64,000 nucleotides of DNA from Pseudodesulfovibrio tunisiensis (GCF_022809775.1 NZ_CP094380.1:1785001-1849000), one strand, 5' to 3'; counted from the first letter of the stretch, positions 52,143 to 61,690 are shown. The notes: generated from the letters alone by a model not told the origin. Numbers and translations: made by a program.

Positions 52143-52913
52143 ATGACAACGAATGTGAACGATCCCCGGGTGCTGACGCATCCATATCAGGTAAAATCCT
52201 ATGAAGCCGGGCCAGACGAAACCATTTCCCCGGCAGTGCTGTGCCGCCGATTCCAGCACGTGGCGACCTGCCATGCGGACCGTCACGGCTTCGGCTATCA
52301 CGACCTGATCCGGCTGCGCCGGGCATGGGTTCTGGCCCGGCTCTACATGCAGATAGAGTGCCTGCCCGCCATTGACGAGCCCATGACCATCAGCACATGG
52401 CCCTCGGGCCACGACAGGCTGACCGCATCCCGGGAATTCCTGATCCATGATGCAAAGTCCGCGATCCCGGTCCGGGCCACCTCTTCGTGGGTGACGATCG
52501 ACATGGATACGCGCCGCCCGGTTTCCCCGGCCGAACTCATTCCGGACGATGCGATCCCGGATATTTCCCCGGCCGCGAAGTTCCCTACCAGAGCCATCCC
52601 CCGGCTCAAGCAGGGCGACATCGGCTTCACGACCACGGCGCACGGGTTCGATCTGGACATCAACAACCACGTCAACAACGTGCGGCTCGTGGAATGGGCG
52701 CTGGAAGCGGTCCCCGAAGAATTGCGCAATTCCCGGAACTGCACCGCGCTGGATGTCCAGTTCCGGGCCGAATGCCCTCTGGGCGAGGAAGTGCTTTCCG
52801 AATACGCAATTCAGAAGCCGGAACAGGGAATCATCGTCGTCCTCCACAGCCTGAAGAGCCGAACTTCGGACCGGGAGCTCGTACGCATGAAGACATGGTG
52901 GACCGCACAATGA
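52143..52913 (+). CDS. Acyl-ACP thioesterase-like protein
   Basis: The 256-aa double hot-dog protein resembles bacterial FatA-like acyl-ACP thioesterases: YQVKSYEAGPDETISPAVLC, AWVLARLYMQIECLPAIDEP, ISTWPSGHDRLTASREFLI, and HGFDLDINNHVNNVRLVEWA with the catalytic D-x-N-x-HVNN motif. It would release free fatty acids from ACP. ATG 52143 has GGAGA nine bases upstream; ATG 52119 is possible. It overlaps the next gene (ATGA). Confidence 0.9.
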   Translation: MTTNVNDPRVLTHPYQVKSYEAGPDETISPAVLCRRFQHVATCHADRHGFGYHDLIRLRRAWVLARLYMQIECLPAIDEPMTISTWPSGHDRLTASREFLIHDAKSAIPVRATSSWVTIDMDTRRPVSPAELIPDDAIPDISPAAKFPTRAIPRLKQGDIGFTTTAHGFDLDINNHVNNVRLVEWALEAVPEELRNSRNCTALDVQFRAECPLGEEVLSEYAIQKPEQGIIVVLHSLKSRTSDRELVRMKTWWTAQ

Positions 52914-53332
52914 GCATCGACCTGCAATTCTCCCTCGACAACGTGAACTGGGAAGAGGCGTGCACGATATTCGAACGCGCGCCTCTGGGGACCAGAAAGC
53001 CGGACAGATTGCGCCGCACCTTCGAGAACAGCGATCTGGTCCTGTTTGCCCGGGATGGTGACAGGCTTGTGGGGCTGGCTCGTGCCCTGTCGGACGGGGT
53101 GGCAGGTTCGATCATCTACGACCTGTGCATTCTTCCGGAATATCAGGGAAAGGGACTAGGGAAACGCATGATGAAAGCCATGCTCGGCAGACTGAAATCG
53201 CGCAACGTGCTTCTGTACGCTGTGCCGGGCAAGGAAAAATTCTATGAACAATTCGGATTCCGGGTCATGACCACGGCCATGGGCCTGTTCGCGGACCCGG
53301 AAGCCGCGCGCAACAAGGGATACATCATCTGA
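52910..53332 (+). CDS. GNAT-family N-acetyltransferase
   Basis: The 140-aa protein has RDGDRLVGLARALSDGVAGS, IYDLCILPEYQGKGLGKRMM (acetyl-CoA motif A, Q-x-x-G-x-G) and LYAVPGKEKFYEQFGFRVM. Substrate unknown. Its ATG overlaps the thioesterase stop, so the two are co-translated. Confidence 0.93.
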   Translation: MSIDLQFSLDNVNWEEACTIFERAPLGTRKPDRLRRTFENSDLVLFARDGDRLVGLARALSDGVAGSIIYDLCILPEYQGKGLGKRMMKAMLGRLKSRNVLLYAVPGKEKFYEQFGFRVMTTAMGLFADPEAARNKGYII

Positions 53333-53393
53333 AACGGTGTATAAATTCCTGCGGAAAATTGCCTGCAACCCGGATCCGGCATATTCAGGAAGA

Positions 53394-54236
53394 ATGCAAT
53401 CCCGATTCGCCCACCCGGGTCTGGCCGCCATGCTGATCCTGCTGTTCCTGTTTCCCGCAACAGGACAGGCCCGGTTCGAACGCATCGTCGTGGCCCATGA
53501 CACGAACTACCCGCCGTTCTCCTATCTGGACGGCGGAGGCAACCCCACGGGACTTCTGATCGACCTCTGGCGCGCTTTCGGCAAGGCGAACAAGGTGGAG
53601 GTGGAATTCCGGCTGGCAACCTGGGGTGCATCCATCGACATGGTGCGAAACGGCCATGCCCACGTGCACGGCGGTCTTGTCCAGTCTCCGGAAAGAAGCC
53701 GAACCCTGATATTCGGGGAAAAAATAGAAAGCATTCCCGCACGCCTGTACCTTTCCGCAGGCATCAAGGGTCGGTACTCCCCGTCAAGAGCCCTGCGCAT
53801 CGGCGTGATCGCCCAGAGCTATGAAGAGGAATACATGCGCACGACCTACCCGTCGCAAAAGCTGATTCCCCTTCTGAACAACAAGGCCTTGATCGAATCC
53901 GCAGCCAAAGGCTCTCTGGACGGTTTCGTGGCGGACGAACCAAGCGTGTCGCATATCATGAACGTGCTCAAGGTGACGGACCTGTTTCAGGGCAACATGC
54001 TTCTGTACACGCTTCCCCTCAAGTACGCGGTGGCCAAAAGAAACACCGAACTTCTCGAATTCCTGAATGCGGGATGGAGCCGCGTCCCCGAAGAGGAACG
54101 ACGCCGACTCAGACGCAAATGGTATTCCTTTGCCAATGAAAAGAAACCGATCTTCGATCGAAACATCCTGCTTCTGGGCAGTGCGCTGATACTCCTTGCC
54201 CTGCTGCTGCGCCGAATCCTTCGCCAGCGGCAATGA
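53394..54236 (+). CDS. Solute-binding protein anchored by a C-terminal membrane segment
   Basis: The 280-aa protein has a signal peptide (LAAMLILLFLFPATGQA), a PBPb domain (VVAHDTNYPPFSYLDGGGNP, FRLATWGASIDMVRNGHAHV, KGSLDGFVADEPSVSHIMNV) and, unusually, a C-terminal membrane helix (ILLLGSALILLALLLRRILR) and nothing after it. This is the sensor half of BvgS-like or cyclase receptors without an output domain. It could act as a membrane-tethered binding protein. ATG 53394 is chosen because of AGGA just upstream; GTG 53337 is possible. Confidence 0.82.
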   Translation: MQSRFAHPGLAAMLILLFLFPATGQARFERIVVAHDTNYPPFSYLDGGGNPTGLLIDLWRAFGKANKVEVEFRLATWGASIDMVRNGHAHVHGGLVQSPERSRTLIFGEKIESIPARLYLSAGIKGRYSPSRALRIGVIAQSYEEEYMRTTYPSQKLIPLLNNKALIESAAKGSLDGFVADEPSVSHIMNVLKVTDLFQGNMLLYTLPLKYAVAKRNTELLEFLNAGWSRVPEEERRRLRRKWYSFANEKKPIFDRNILLLGSALILLALLLRRILRQRQ

Positions 54237-54246
54237 GCGATCCGGT

Positions 54247-55263
54247 CTAATCCGCTTCGGAAACAACGCAGGCGGGATATCCCTGCTCCAGAAGACGCAC
54301 CAGCGCCGCAACCATGCCCTGATCGTAGCGTCCGCCCTCCGCAGCCAGCTTCGCAGCGGCCTCGTGCACCACGCGCCCATCCCGATACGGCCGGTCCCCG
54401 ATCATGGCGGAAAAGGAGTCGGCCACGGCGCAAAGCCGTCCGGCTCCGCCAATCTCCGTCCCGCGCAACCGATCCGGGTATCCCGAACCGTCCAGCCGCT
54501 CGTGATGCTGGGTCACGCATTGCAGAACGACCTCGTCCGACACATTGAGCCGTTGCAGTCTGCCCAGCCCCGCGTCAATGTGCTTCTCGATGGATTCCCT
54601 GTCCCGCCGCACCAGATAGGAGGTCTTGTCCGTGATGAAACGCGGCACCGCAGTCATGCCCAGATCGTGCAGAATCAATCCCAGACCGATGCGCACCAGT
54701 TCCATGCGCCCGGCATTGCCCGCAGACATCAGGCCGTACAGGGCCAGTCCGATGAACATGGTGTTCACGGAATGCACGGCAAGACCGTATTCCTTGTTCA
54801 GGGAACGGGTCAGGAATTCCACGCGACAGGGATTGACCCACAGATATTCGGCAAGAATGGACAGATCGCGTTCCAGCAGCCGAAGCGGCTCTTCCCGGGG
54901 CTGATCCAGAAAGGCTTCCATGCGCTCCCGAAACGCCAGAAAGAATATTTCGGCAACCTCGCGCGCGTCCAGCCCATCCTCCACCAGCACCAGTCCCAGT
55001 TTTCTGCTGAGATGTTCGGCATAGACCTGATAGTCGTCCCGCAGCAGAAACAGCAGGCCCTCGCGGGCGAATCCCGCCACCCGGGCCTGTGCTTCGATGC
55101 CCAGCCGTTTTCCTGCCCGATGCAATCGATCCACGCGGTTCAGGTCCGGCTTGAACACGTACAGGTCCACGGGCGGCCGAAAACGGGGAAAGCTCTCCAG
55201 TATGTTGGCGCTTATCTGCAAGTACACCTGGGAAAGGGACGTATCCGGAGAAAAATCGGTCAT
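54247..55263 (-). CDS. HD-GYP domain protein (c-di-GMP phosphodiesterase type)
   Basis: The 338-aa protein has about 150 residues of unknown helical N-terminus and a C-terminal HD-GYP domain: GLGLILHDLGMTAVPRFIT, HIDAGLGRLQRL, and TQHHERLDGSGYPDRLRG, the HHE-x-x-DG-x-GYP signature. It should hydrolyse cyclic di-GMP. ATG 55263 is preferred to GTG 55269. It is convergent with the binding-protein gene and 80 bases from the MFS gene stop. Confidence 0.88.
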   Translation of the reverse strand: MTDFSPDTSLSQVYLQISANILESFPRFRPPVDLYVFKPDLNRVDRLHRAGKRLGIEAQARVAGFAREGLLFLLRDDYQVYAEHLSRKLGLVLVEDGLDAREVAEIFFLAFRERMEAFLDQPREEPLRLLERDLSILAEYLWVNPCRVEFLTRSLNKEYGLAVHSVNTMFIGLALYGLMSAGNAGRMELVRIGLGLILHDLGMTAVPRFITDKTSYLVRRDRESIEKHIDAGLGRLQRLNVSDEVVLQCVTQHHERLDGSGYPDRLRGTEIGGAGRLCAVADSFSAMIGDRPYRDGRVVHEAAAKLAAEGGRYDQGMVAALVRLLEQGYPACVVSEAD

Positions 55264-55344
55264 ACGCACAACCTACCCGAAGGCCCGACTTTCCGTGAAG
55301 CCCCGGTCCCCGAAAAATAAAAGGCGTGTCATCCGCGAAAACGG

Positions 55345-56505
55345 CTACTCGTCCACGATGCGGAACATGGCCAGCCAGAAGATGATCAGGGCACAGACCA
55401 GACCACCCAGAAAAACCCCCTGCATGCCGAACAGGACGTAGATACCGCCCATGAGCACCGGAGCCACGGTCTGGGCAAGTCGCAGAAGCAGCCCGTTCGC
55501 GGCCATGAATGCGCCGCGCTGCTGCATGGGAGCCAGGGACGTGAGCAGGGTCATGACCAGAGGGATGTTCAGTCCCTGGGCCAGACCGAAGCAGATGACA
55601 GGAACGAATATCCAGATGAAGGACGGCACGTTGGGAATGCCGAGCATGCTCGCGCCGTAGAGCACGGCTGCGGTCATGAGCAGTTTGCGCGTACCGAACG
55701 CATGAGCCAGCCTGCCCAGACGGAACGAGGCCAGCCCGGTCAGAAAGGAGGCGGTCAGAAACACGAACCCGATGGCGGCCGAGGACAGGCCGTACCGCTC
55801 GTCCAGCAGAATGGGCATGTAGGTGATGAGCGGGCCGTACAGGATGACGAAGGTCAGGAACGTGGTGGCGAACAGACTCATGGCCTGACGCGTGGCCATG
55901 AGTCTGGCTGCGTTCCTGATGTAGTCGCTCAGCGCTTCGTGGCTCCTTGGTTCGGGCGCGTCCATTTTCAGGATCACGGCCAGTCCGAGGGGGATGGCCG
56001 TGGCGGGCAGCAGAAAGGGCCATTGCCAGCCGAGCATGGCAAGCAGACCGCCAACGCCCGGATACGCGGCCGTGCCCATGGCCAGAACGCTGGCATTGAC
56101 GCCCATGGCCGCAGCGCGCTCCCTGCCCTCGTACAGGTCGCCAATGATGGTACCGTAGAGCACACCGAGCGGAGCCGCGCCCACGCCCTGAAAGAAACGC
56201 AGCCAGAGCAGGGTCTTGATGTCGGACGCAAAAAAGCAGGCCGTGCCGAAAATGCCGAACAGGAACAGGGACGGCACCAGAATGGCCTTGCGCCCGATCC
56301 GGTCGGCCAGAATGCCCACCAGCGGCGCGAGCAGCACCCCGGGCAGGGTAAAGGCGGAAATGACCCACCCGATGTGGGCCGGTCCGATATGCAGTCCCTC
56401 GATGATGTCGGGAAGAGCCGGGATGATGGAGGAGACGCCCATCACGGTCATGAGCGTGACCCCGAAGACGAACTGGAGATTCTTGTCGAGATAGAGTTTG
56501 CGCAC
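55345..56505 (-). CDS. MFS-family efflux transporter
   Basis: The 386-aa protein has twelve membrane segments. MFS motif A is PLVGILADRIGRKAILVPSL near residue 55, and GVGAAPLGVLYGTIIGDLYE near residue 100 fits the drug/H+ antiporter (12-TMS) group. Substrate unknown. It starts at GTG 56505 with GGAG five bases upstream; codons upstream are not family-like. It may share a transcript with the phosphodiesterase gene upstream, 46 bases away. Confidence 0.9.
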   Translation of the reverse strand: MRKLYLDKNLQFVFGVTLMTVMGVSSIIPALPDIIEGLHIGPAHIGWVISAFTLPGVLLAPLVGILADRIGRKAILVPSLFLFGIFGTACFFASDIKTLLWLRFFQGVGAAPLGVLYGTIIGDLYEGRERAAAMGVNASVLAMGTAAYPGVGGLLAMLGWQWPFLLPATAIPLGLAVILKMDAPEPRSHEALSDYIRNAARLMATRQAMSLFATTFLTFVILYGPLITYMPILLDERYGLSSAAIGFVFLTASFLTGLASFRLGRLAHAFGTRKLLMTAAVLYGASMLGIPNVPSFIWIFVPVICFGLAQGLNIPLVMTLLTSLAPMQQRGAFMAANGLLLRLAQTVAPVLMGGIYVLFGMQGVFLGGLVCALIIFWLAMFRIVDE

Positions 56506-56551
56506 CGGGACTCCTGTATTCGCGGGGTGTCTGGAAAAAGGCCCTACCCGA

Positions 56552-57133
56552 TTACGCTGTTTTGGCCGCGATGTGAAGCGGCGCGCCAATTCCGGGCTCG
56601 TCCGAGGCGATCTCCCGGCCCTCGATGTCCAGCACGTGAAACACGTTGTTGTCCAGCAGGCCGAAGGTCGGAGGCAATCCCTGCTTGGGCAGGGATACGG
56701 ACCCGGGATTCCAGATGTGGATGCCGTCCTGCACCTCGGCCTTCCACACATGGGTGTGGCCGTAGGCGAATGCATCACCCGGCCGCAGCAGGGGCAGGTT
56801 GTCGGGACTCCACATGTGCCCGTGGGTCAGGAACACGCGCCGGGTTCCCACGGTCAGCCACGAGTAGTCAGCACTGACCGGAAACTTCAGGACCATGCCG
56901 TCCACTTCGCCGTCGCAGTTGCCGCGCACGGCCATGATCCGGTCCGCACGCTCGTTGAGCATCCGGGCCGTGGCAAGGGTGTCGTATCCCTCGGGCAGCC
57001 GATTGCGCGGGCCGTGGTTCAGGATGTCGCCGAGAAGCACGATCCATTCCGCGCCGTGCCGATCGGCAGCATCAAGCGCAATTTCCGTACGCAGGGCCGA
57101 GCCGTGCAGATCGCTGGCAAAAAGTATCTTCAT
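56552..57133 (-). CDS. YfcE/MJ0936-type metallophosphodiesterase
   Basis: The 193-aa calcineurin-like enzyme has all the metal motifs: FASDLHGSA, VLLGDILNHGPR, AVRGNCDGEVDG, FLTHGHMW and YGHTHVWKAE. YfcE-type enzymes hydrolyse phosphodiesters; the natural substrate is unknown. ATG 57133 starts at the family position without a strong Shine-Dalgarno. Confidence 0.93.
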   Translation of the reverse strand: MKILFASDLHGSALRTEIALDAADRHGAEWIVLLGDILNHGPRNRLPEGYDTLATARMLNERADRIMAVRGNCDGEVDGMVLKFPVSADYSWLTVGTRRVFLTHGHMWSPDNLPLLRPGDAFAYGHTHVWKAEVQDGIHIWNPGSVSLPKQGLPPTFGLLDNNVFHVLDIEGREIASDEPGIGAPLHIAAKTA

Positions 57134-57257
57134 GTCGGGATTGTCCGGGTTGCTGACACGAACACTGTCGCGCCGGGGTGAAACAGGAAAGTCCACCCGC
57201 CCCGATTCATGGAAGCCGGGGCAGGAGGAATGCGAAAAAGCGGGATCAGGCGAACCG

Positions 57258-58418
57258 TCAGATGGCTGCGTCGAGCAGCAGGTTGTCGCGATGCACGGCC
57301 TCGATGAAGGAAACCGGACCAAGCACGCCGGGCAGGTCGTCCGAATGCATGCCCTTGATCCGATTCAGTTCGTCCGAGGAAAAATTGGTCAGGCCCACGC
57401 CGAGGGATTCGCCGTCCCGGGTCTTGACGAACACGAGCGCGCCGCGCTGAAAGCAGCCGCTCGCCTCGAGAATGCCGGCCGGAAGCAGGGACTTGCCCTT
57501 CTTGAGCAATGCCCTCGCCGCGCCCTGATCCACGATGATGGAGCCGGACGGGTCGTCGTGATACGCGAGCCAGAACTTCTTGCTGGAAACCGTGTGGGAC
57601 TCGGGCAGCACCAGAGTACCGCGCTCCTCGCCGTCCAACACGGAAATCAGATCGAATTCGCCCTTGCCGGACACGATCAGGGTGGACACGCCGAGCTGGG
57701 CCGCACGCCGCGCCGCCCTGAGCTTGGAGTACATGCCGCCGGTGCCCACGTTGGTCTTGCCCTCGCACATGGACTCGATGTCCAGCGACGCAATGTCCTC
57801 GACCACGGGCATGCACCGGGCATCCGGGTGTTCGTCCGGATTCCTGTCGAACACGCCGTCCGCGGACGTCAGGTTCACGAACAGGTCCGCGCCCACCAGA
57901 CCGAGGCACATGGCGCCCAGAGTGTCGTTGTCTCCGAACTCCAGTTCGCGCACGGCAATGGTGTCGTTTTCGTTGATGATGGGAATCACGCCCCAGTCCA
58001 GAAGGCGTTCCAGCGTGTTGCGGGCATTGAGAAAACGCTCCCGCCGCTTCAGGCCGTCGCGGGTCAGGAGCACCTGCGCCGTGACCTTGCCGAACCAGCC
58101 GAAGGCCTCGTCATAGTCGTGCATCAGGCGGCTCTGCCCAATGGCGGAAGTGGCCTGCCGCGCGGGCAGGTCCGCAACCACATCGGTCTTGGCCATCGTG
58201 GATTCGGCAATTCGTCTGCGCCCGGCGGCAACAGCCCCGGACGAGACCAGCACGATTTCCAGGCCCCGGTCATGCAGTTTGGCGAGCTGTCCGGCAAGCC
58301 GGATCATGGCTTCGCGATTCAGGCCGTCGCGGGTCGTGAGAACCGCGCTGCCGACCTTGACCACGATGCGCCGGGCATTGTCCAAAAGATGCTTTCTCTG
58401 AGTGGCGGCGTTCGTCAT
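57258..58418 (-). CDS. proB: Glutamate 5-kinase
   Basis: First enzyme of proline synthesis, phosphorylating glutamate. The 386-aa length includes an amino acid kinase domain (RRIVVKVGSAVLTT, VSSGAVAAGRRRI, PIINENDTIAVRE, GTGGMYSKLRAARRA) and a C-terminal PUA domain (GSIIVDQGAARALLKKGKSL). ATG 58418 is the family start, with a weak ribosome binding site. It follows obgE by 49 bases. Confidence 0.97.
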   Translation of the reverse strand: MTNAATQRKHLLDNARRIVVKVGSAVLTTRDGLNREAMIRLAGQLAKLHDRGLEIVLVSSGAVAAGRRRIAESTMAKTDVVADLPARQATSAIGQSRLMHDYDEAFGWFGKVTAQVLLTRDGLKRRERFLNARNTLERLLDWGVIPIINENDTIAVRELEFGDNDTLGAMCLGLVGADLFVNLTSADGVFDRNPDEHPDARCMPVVEDIASLDIESMCEGKTNVGTGGMYSKLRAARRAAQLGVSTLIVSGKGEFDLISVLDGEERGTLVLPESHTVSSKKFWLAYHDDPSGSIIVDQGAARALLKKGKSLLPAGILEASGCFQRGALVFVKTRDGESLGVGLTNFSSDELNRIKGMHSDDLPGVLGPVSFIEAVHRDNLLLDAAI

Positions 58419-58467
58419 GGGCGCGAATGTAAGCCCGAAGTTCGAGACTGGCAAGTCGGGGATGCGG

Positions 58468-59577
58468 CTATTCCGCGATTTCCCCTTGGGAATCCGACTC
58501 GGCCTCGGGCGCGGCGTCAAGATCCGCATCGGCTTCGCCGTCGGCAGCCTCGGCCCGGTTCATTTCCCGGAGCCTGTACCACATCTCGTCCAGCAGAAGC
58601 TGCACGCCCTCGCCCGTGAGTGCAGACATGAGATACACCTGCCTGCCGGATTCGGCCACGCGTTCCCGCAGGGCCGCAAGCTGTTCCGCGTCGAGCAGAT
58701 CGATCTTGTTGATCACGAGAATCTGGGTGCGCTCGGCCAGCACCGGGCTGTACTCGGCCAGCTCCTGATCCAGAATGGAATACCCGTCCATGGGGTCATC
58801 CATGTTCAGGTCTTCGCAGGACAGGATGTGAACCAGAAACCGGGTGCGTTCCACGTGCTTGAGAAAGGTGTGGCCAAGGCCGATGCCCTGACTCGCGCCT
58901 TCCACGAGACCGGGAATGTCCGCAATGACCATACGCTTGAAATTCTCGCCTTCCACCACGCCCAGATTCGGGACCAGCGTGGTGAAGGGATAGGCTGCGA
59001 TTTTGGGCCGGGCAGCGGAAACCGTTGAAATAAAAGTGGATTTGCCCGCATTGGGCAGACCCAGCAGGCCCACGTCGGCCAGAATCTTGAGTTCCAGACG
59101 GATGCGCTTTTCCTGACCGGGCTTGCCGGGTTCGGCATAGCGGGGAGCCCGATTGATCGAGGACTTGAAATGGATATTGCCCCGGCCGCCGCTTCCGCCC
59201 TCGCAGATCACGACGTCCTTGCCGTCCTCGGTCAGATCGGCAATCAGCTGTTCCGTGACCTTGCCGTTCTCGTCTTCCGAGACTTCGTACACCAGAGTGC
59301 CCACGGGCAGGTCCACATACAGAGGCTCGGCAGCCCGGCCGTACTTGTCCCGTCCCATGCCCTGCTCGCCGCTGCGAGCCTTGTACACGCGCTTCAGACG
59401 AAAGTCGTACAGGGTGAGAAGCCGGGATGAAGCCCGGAAAATGACGTCGCCGCCCTTGCCGCCGTCGCCGCCGTCCGGTCCCATCTTGGGACGGTTGGCC
59501 TCGCGCCGGAGACTGGCACAGCCGTTCCCGCCCTTGCCGGACGCAACGGTGATGGTCGCCTCGTCAACAAACCGCAT
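58468..59577 (-). CDS. obgE: GTPase ObgE/CgtA
   Basis: Essential ribosome-associated GTPase, 369 aa. The glycine-rich Obg fold comes first (TVASGKGGNGCASLRREAN, GGDGGKGGDVIFRA), then the G domain: G1 GLPNAGKSTF near residue 168, G3 DIPGLVEGASQGIGLG, G4 VINKIDLLD. The C-terminal tail is acidic (EAADGEADADLDAAPEAESD). ATG 59577 has GGAGGACAGG just upstream. It is part of the conserved rplU-rpmA-obgE-proB order. Confidence 0.97.
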   Translation of the reverse strand: MRFVDEATITVASGKGGNGCASLRREANRPKMGPDGGDGGKGGDVIFRASSRLLTLYDFRLKRVYKARSGEQGMGRDKYGRAAEPLYVDLPVGTLVYEVSEDENGKVTEQLIADLTEDGKDVVICEGGSGGRGNIHFKSSINRAPRYAEPGKPGQEKRIRLELKILADVGLLGLPNAGKSTFISTVSAARPKIAAYPFTTLVPNLGVVEGENFKRMVIADIPGLVEGASQGIGLGHTFLKHVERTRFLVHILSCEDLNMDDPMDGYSILDQELAEYSPVLAERTQILVINKIDLLDAEQLAALRERVAESGRQVYLMSALTGEGVQLLLDEMWYRLREMNRAEAADGEADADLDAAPEAESDSQGEIAE

Positions 59578-59631
59578 CCTGTCCTCCGAATCATGCGGAC
59601 CGCACTCGGGTCCGTCGTGATCATGCAATAC

Positions 59632-59671
59632 AAAAAACGGGCAGGAGGCGCTTTGCAGCGTCTCCTGCCCG
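59632..59671 (-). terminator. Terminator between rpmA and obgE
   Basis: CGGGCAGGAG/CTCCTGCCCG outer stem with an imperfect inner stem; on the minus strand it runs into T6. It should separate most rplU-rpmA transcripts from obgE. Confidence 0.82.
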
Positions 59672-59695
59672 GGTCGAAATCTCGTCTTCGCGGGA

Positions 59696-59965
59696 CTAGG
59701 CCTCGGTCGGAAGCACGTGCACGCGGGTCTTGACAGTCCGCTTGCGGGTGTACTTCTCGTACTTGACCTGACCGTCGATCAGGGCGAACAGGGTGTAATC
59801 CTTGCCCATGCCGACGTTCTCGCCCGGATGCACCTTGGTGCCGAGCTGACGCACGAGGATGTTGCCAGCAGCCACTTCCTGACCGCCGAAACGCTTTACG
59901 CCACGCCGCTGACCTTGCGAGTCGCGGCCGTTCCTGGAACTACCACCAGCTTTCTTATGAGCCAT
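59696..59965 (-). CDS. rpmA: 50S ribosomal protein L27
   Basis: The 89-aa protein begins [20 protein letters not shown] and has [20 protein letters not shown], standard L27. GGGAGGATATC precedes ATG 59965. It follows rplU by 20 bases. Confidence 0.98.
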   Translation of the reverse strand: MAHKKAGGSSRNGRDSQGQRRGVKRFGGQEVAAGNILVRQLGTKVHPGENVGMGKDYTLFALIDGQVKYEKYTRKRTVKTRVHVLPTEA

Positions 59966-59985
59966 GATATCCTCCCTTCAGGCAA

Positions 59986-60297
59986 CTAGGCCTTGATGGA
60001 TTTGACTTTCAGTTGAGTGTAATCGTGGCGGTGGCCCTGGGTCTTGCGAGCATCCTTCTTGGGGAGCTTGTGAAAAACGATGACCTTGGGTCCGCGGATG
60101 TGGCCGAGGACTTCGCATTCCACGGCAGCGCCTTCCACGTAGGGAGCGCCGACCTTGGTGTCGCCGTCGTTGTCCACGAGAAGAACCTTATCGATGCTCA
60201 GATTTTCGCCGGCTTCGGCCTTGAGCAACTCAACATTAAATTCAAGACCTTCTTCAACGCGGTACTGCTTTCCGCCGGTCTCGACGATTGCAAACAT
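59986..60297 (-). CDS. rplU: 50S ribosomal protein L21
   Basis: The 103-aa protein begins FAIVETGGKQYRVEEGLEFN and ends KKDARKTQGHRHDYTQLKVK, standard L21 length and motifs. GGAGG lies eight bases before ATG 60297. First gene of the ribosomal block, with a clear promoter at 60327-60356. Confidence 0.98.
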   Translation of the reverse strand: MFAIVETGGKQYRVEEGLEFNVELLKAEAGENLSIDKVLLVDNDGDTKVGAPYVEGAAVECEVLGHIRGPKVIVFHKLPKKDARKTQGHRHDYTQLKVKSIKA

Positions 60298-60326
60298 AGT
60301 AGAACCTCCAATTCGTAAGAGGGGGC

Positions 60327-60356
60327 TTATTAGCTGTTGACGCCCCGACAAGTCAA
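60327..60356 (-). promoter_or_regulatory. rplU promoter
   Basis: On the minus strand TTGACT (60351-60356) and TAATAA (60327-60332) are separated by 18 bases, 30-59 bases upstream of rplU. Good sigma-70 match. Confidence 0.7.
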
Positions 60357-60542
60357 GCCCCCGGGACGTGTTTGTGAAAAATTTTTCCAAGCCGGATGGA
60401 ACTACCGCATTCCCGGTCCGGTGGCAAGCAAAATCAGGAAACCGAACCGGAATCCCGATTTTGTTTTCGGGTATATCCAACAAAACAGGTCTGTTGTCAA
60501 AAATATCGGGTTCTGATACCTTTTCGCAATTTTGGAGGTTTC

Positions 60543-60974
60543 ATGCATCGACTTTCCCGTTTTTTCGCCATCGCGACAATTGTTTTCTTCTGCGCACCGT
60601 TTTTCGGCTGTGCGCCGAAGCACGCCCACAAAAACGAAGCGGCCATTGTCCGATGCGAGCCGCCTTCCTGCGCCCGCACCCTGTACTACCCGGACATGCG
60701 GCTGCAATATTCGCTGGTCAGGGATGCCGAAACCGGGCAATTCGTGCTTCAGGGCACGGCCGAACCGCGGAATCCGCCGCAGAACGCGGTAATCGACATT
60801 GCGGTGCTGGACGTGGACCTAGTCCGCGACACCACAGTGGCCCAGAGCTTTTCCATTCCCCTGCTGGGCACTTCCGCAGCCGGACCACTCCGCTTTCATC
60901 ACGTGTTCACGGCGGATGGCGGGTTCGACGGTCTCTCCTTCAACTGGGACATCCATTTCCGGGAACGGCAGTAG
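60543..60974 (+). CDS. Uncharacterised lipoprotein, 143 aa
   Basis: HRLSRFFAIATIVFFCAPFF followed by GC at residues 22-23 is a lipoprotein signal. The mature part is small and beta-rich (LYYPDMRLQYSLVRDAETGQ, FVLQGTAEPRNPP). No family recognised. TTTTGGAGGTTTC precedes ATG 60543, a good Shine-Dalgarno. The 3' end overlaps the convergent comF gene by about 35 bases. Confidence 0.75.
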   Translation: MHRLSRFFAIATIVFFCAPFFGCAPKHAHKNEAAIVRCEPPSCARTLYYPDMRLQYSLVRDAETGQFVLQGTAEPRNPPQNAVIDIAVLDVDLVRDTTVAQSFSIPLLGTSAAGPLRFHHVFTADGGFDGLSFNWDIHFRERQ

Positions 60975-61689
60975 CCCCTTCCCCGGCCCGGGACAGGACC
61001 AGCACGGTCACGGACGCGGCTCCGACCCGCTTCAAGGTCCGTGCGCACTCCCGCAGCGTGGCTCCGGTGGTGTACACGTCGTCCACCAGCATCAGATTTC
61101 TGTCCTGCACCAGTTCCGGATCGGCTCGAAACGCGCCCTTGATGTTCACGGCCCGCCCGGCAGCGTCCAATGATGTCTGCGGCGGAGTATGCCGCACGCG
61201 CTCCAGACACCCCGAATCCACGGGCCGCGCCAAGGCCCTGCCCACGCCGTGCGCCAGTACGAGACTCTGGTTGTACCCGCGCCAGACCAGCCGCCTGCGG
61301 TGCAGGGGGACCGGCACCAGCGCGTCCGGCACGGGCAGTGTCCGCGCCGCCCGGGTCGCCAGCTTCACAAGCAGATGTTCCCGATTCAGTCCCTGACGAA
61401 ACTTGTATCCGAGGATGAGTTCCCGGAGCCGCCCGGCATGACGGCCGTAAAAGGCGAGCGCGTCCCACGGGGGTGGATTCAAGCGGCAATCCAGACACGG
61501 TGCAGCGGGTGCATTTCCATCCCCCCACATGGTCCCGCACACCGGGCAGAAGCCCCCGATCCGGGGCGCCAGCTCCCGGGCGCAATGCGGGCACAGCATG
61601 GTTCCGGCAGGCACGAGTGCGCCGCACGAAAGGCACCGGGTCTGATCCAGCCCCAGACAGCGGGCCACGGCGCGCCATGTCCGACGCAC
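60940..61689 (-). CDS. comF: ComF-family phosphoribosyltransferase-like protein
   Basis: The 249-aa protein has an N-terminal zinc finger region (RCLSCGALVPAGTMLCPHCA, CPVCGTMWG) and a PRTase domain (PLHRRRLVWRGYNQSLVLA, and LMLVDDVYTTGATLRECART, the PRPP loop). ComF is needed for DNA uptake in competent bacteria; here it is probably a general ComF/GntX protein. I chose GTG 61689, just after the stop of the reductase gene, with GAGG upstream; upstream codons overlap that gene. Confidence 0.88.
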   Translation of the reverse strand: MRRTWRAVARCLGLDQTRCLSCGALVPAGTMLCPHCARELAPRIGGFCPVCGTMWGDGNAPAAPCLDCRLNPPPWDALAFYGRHAGRLRELILGYKFRQGLNREHLLVKLATRAARTLPVPDALVPVPLHRRRLVWRGYNQSLVLAHGVGRALARPVDSGCLERVRHTPPQTSLDAAGRAVNIKGAFRADPELVQDRNLMLVDDVYTTGATLRECARTLKRVGAASVTVLVLSRAGEGATAVPGNGCPS

Positions 61690-61690
61690 G

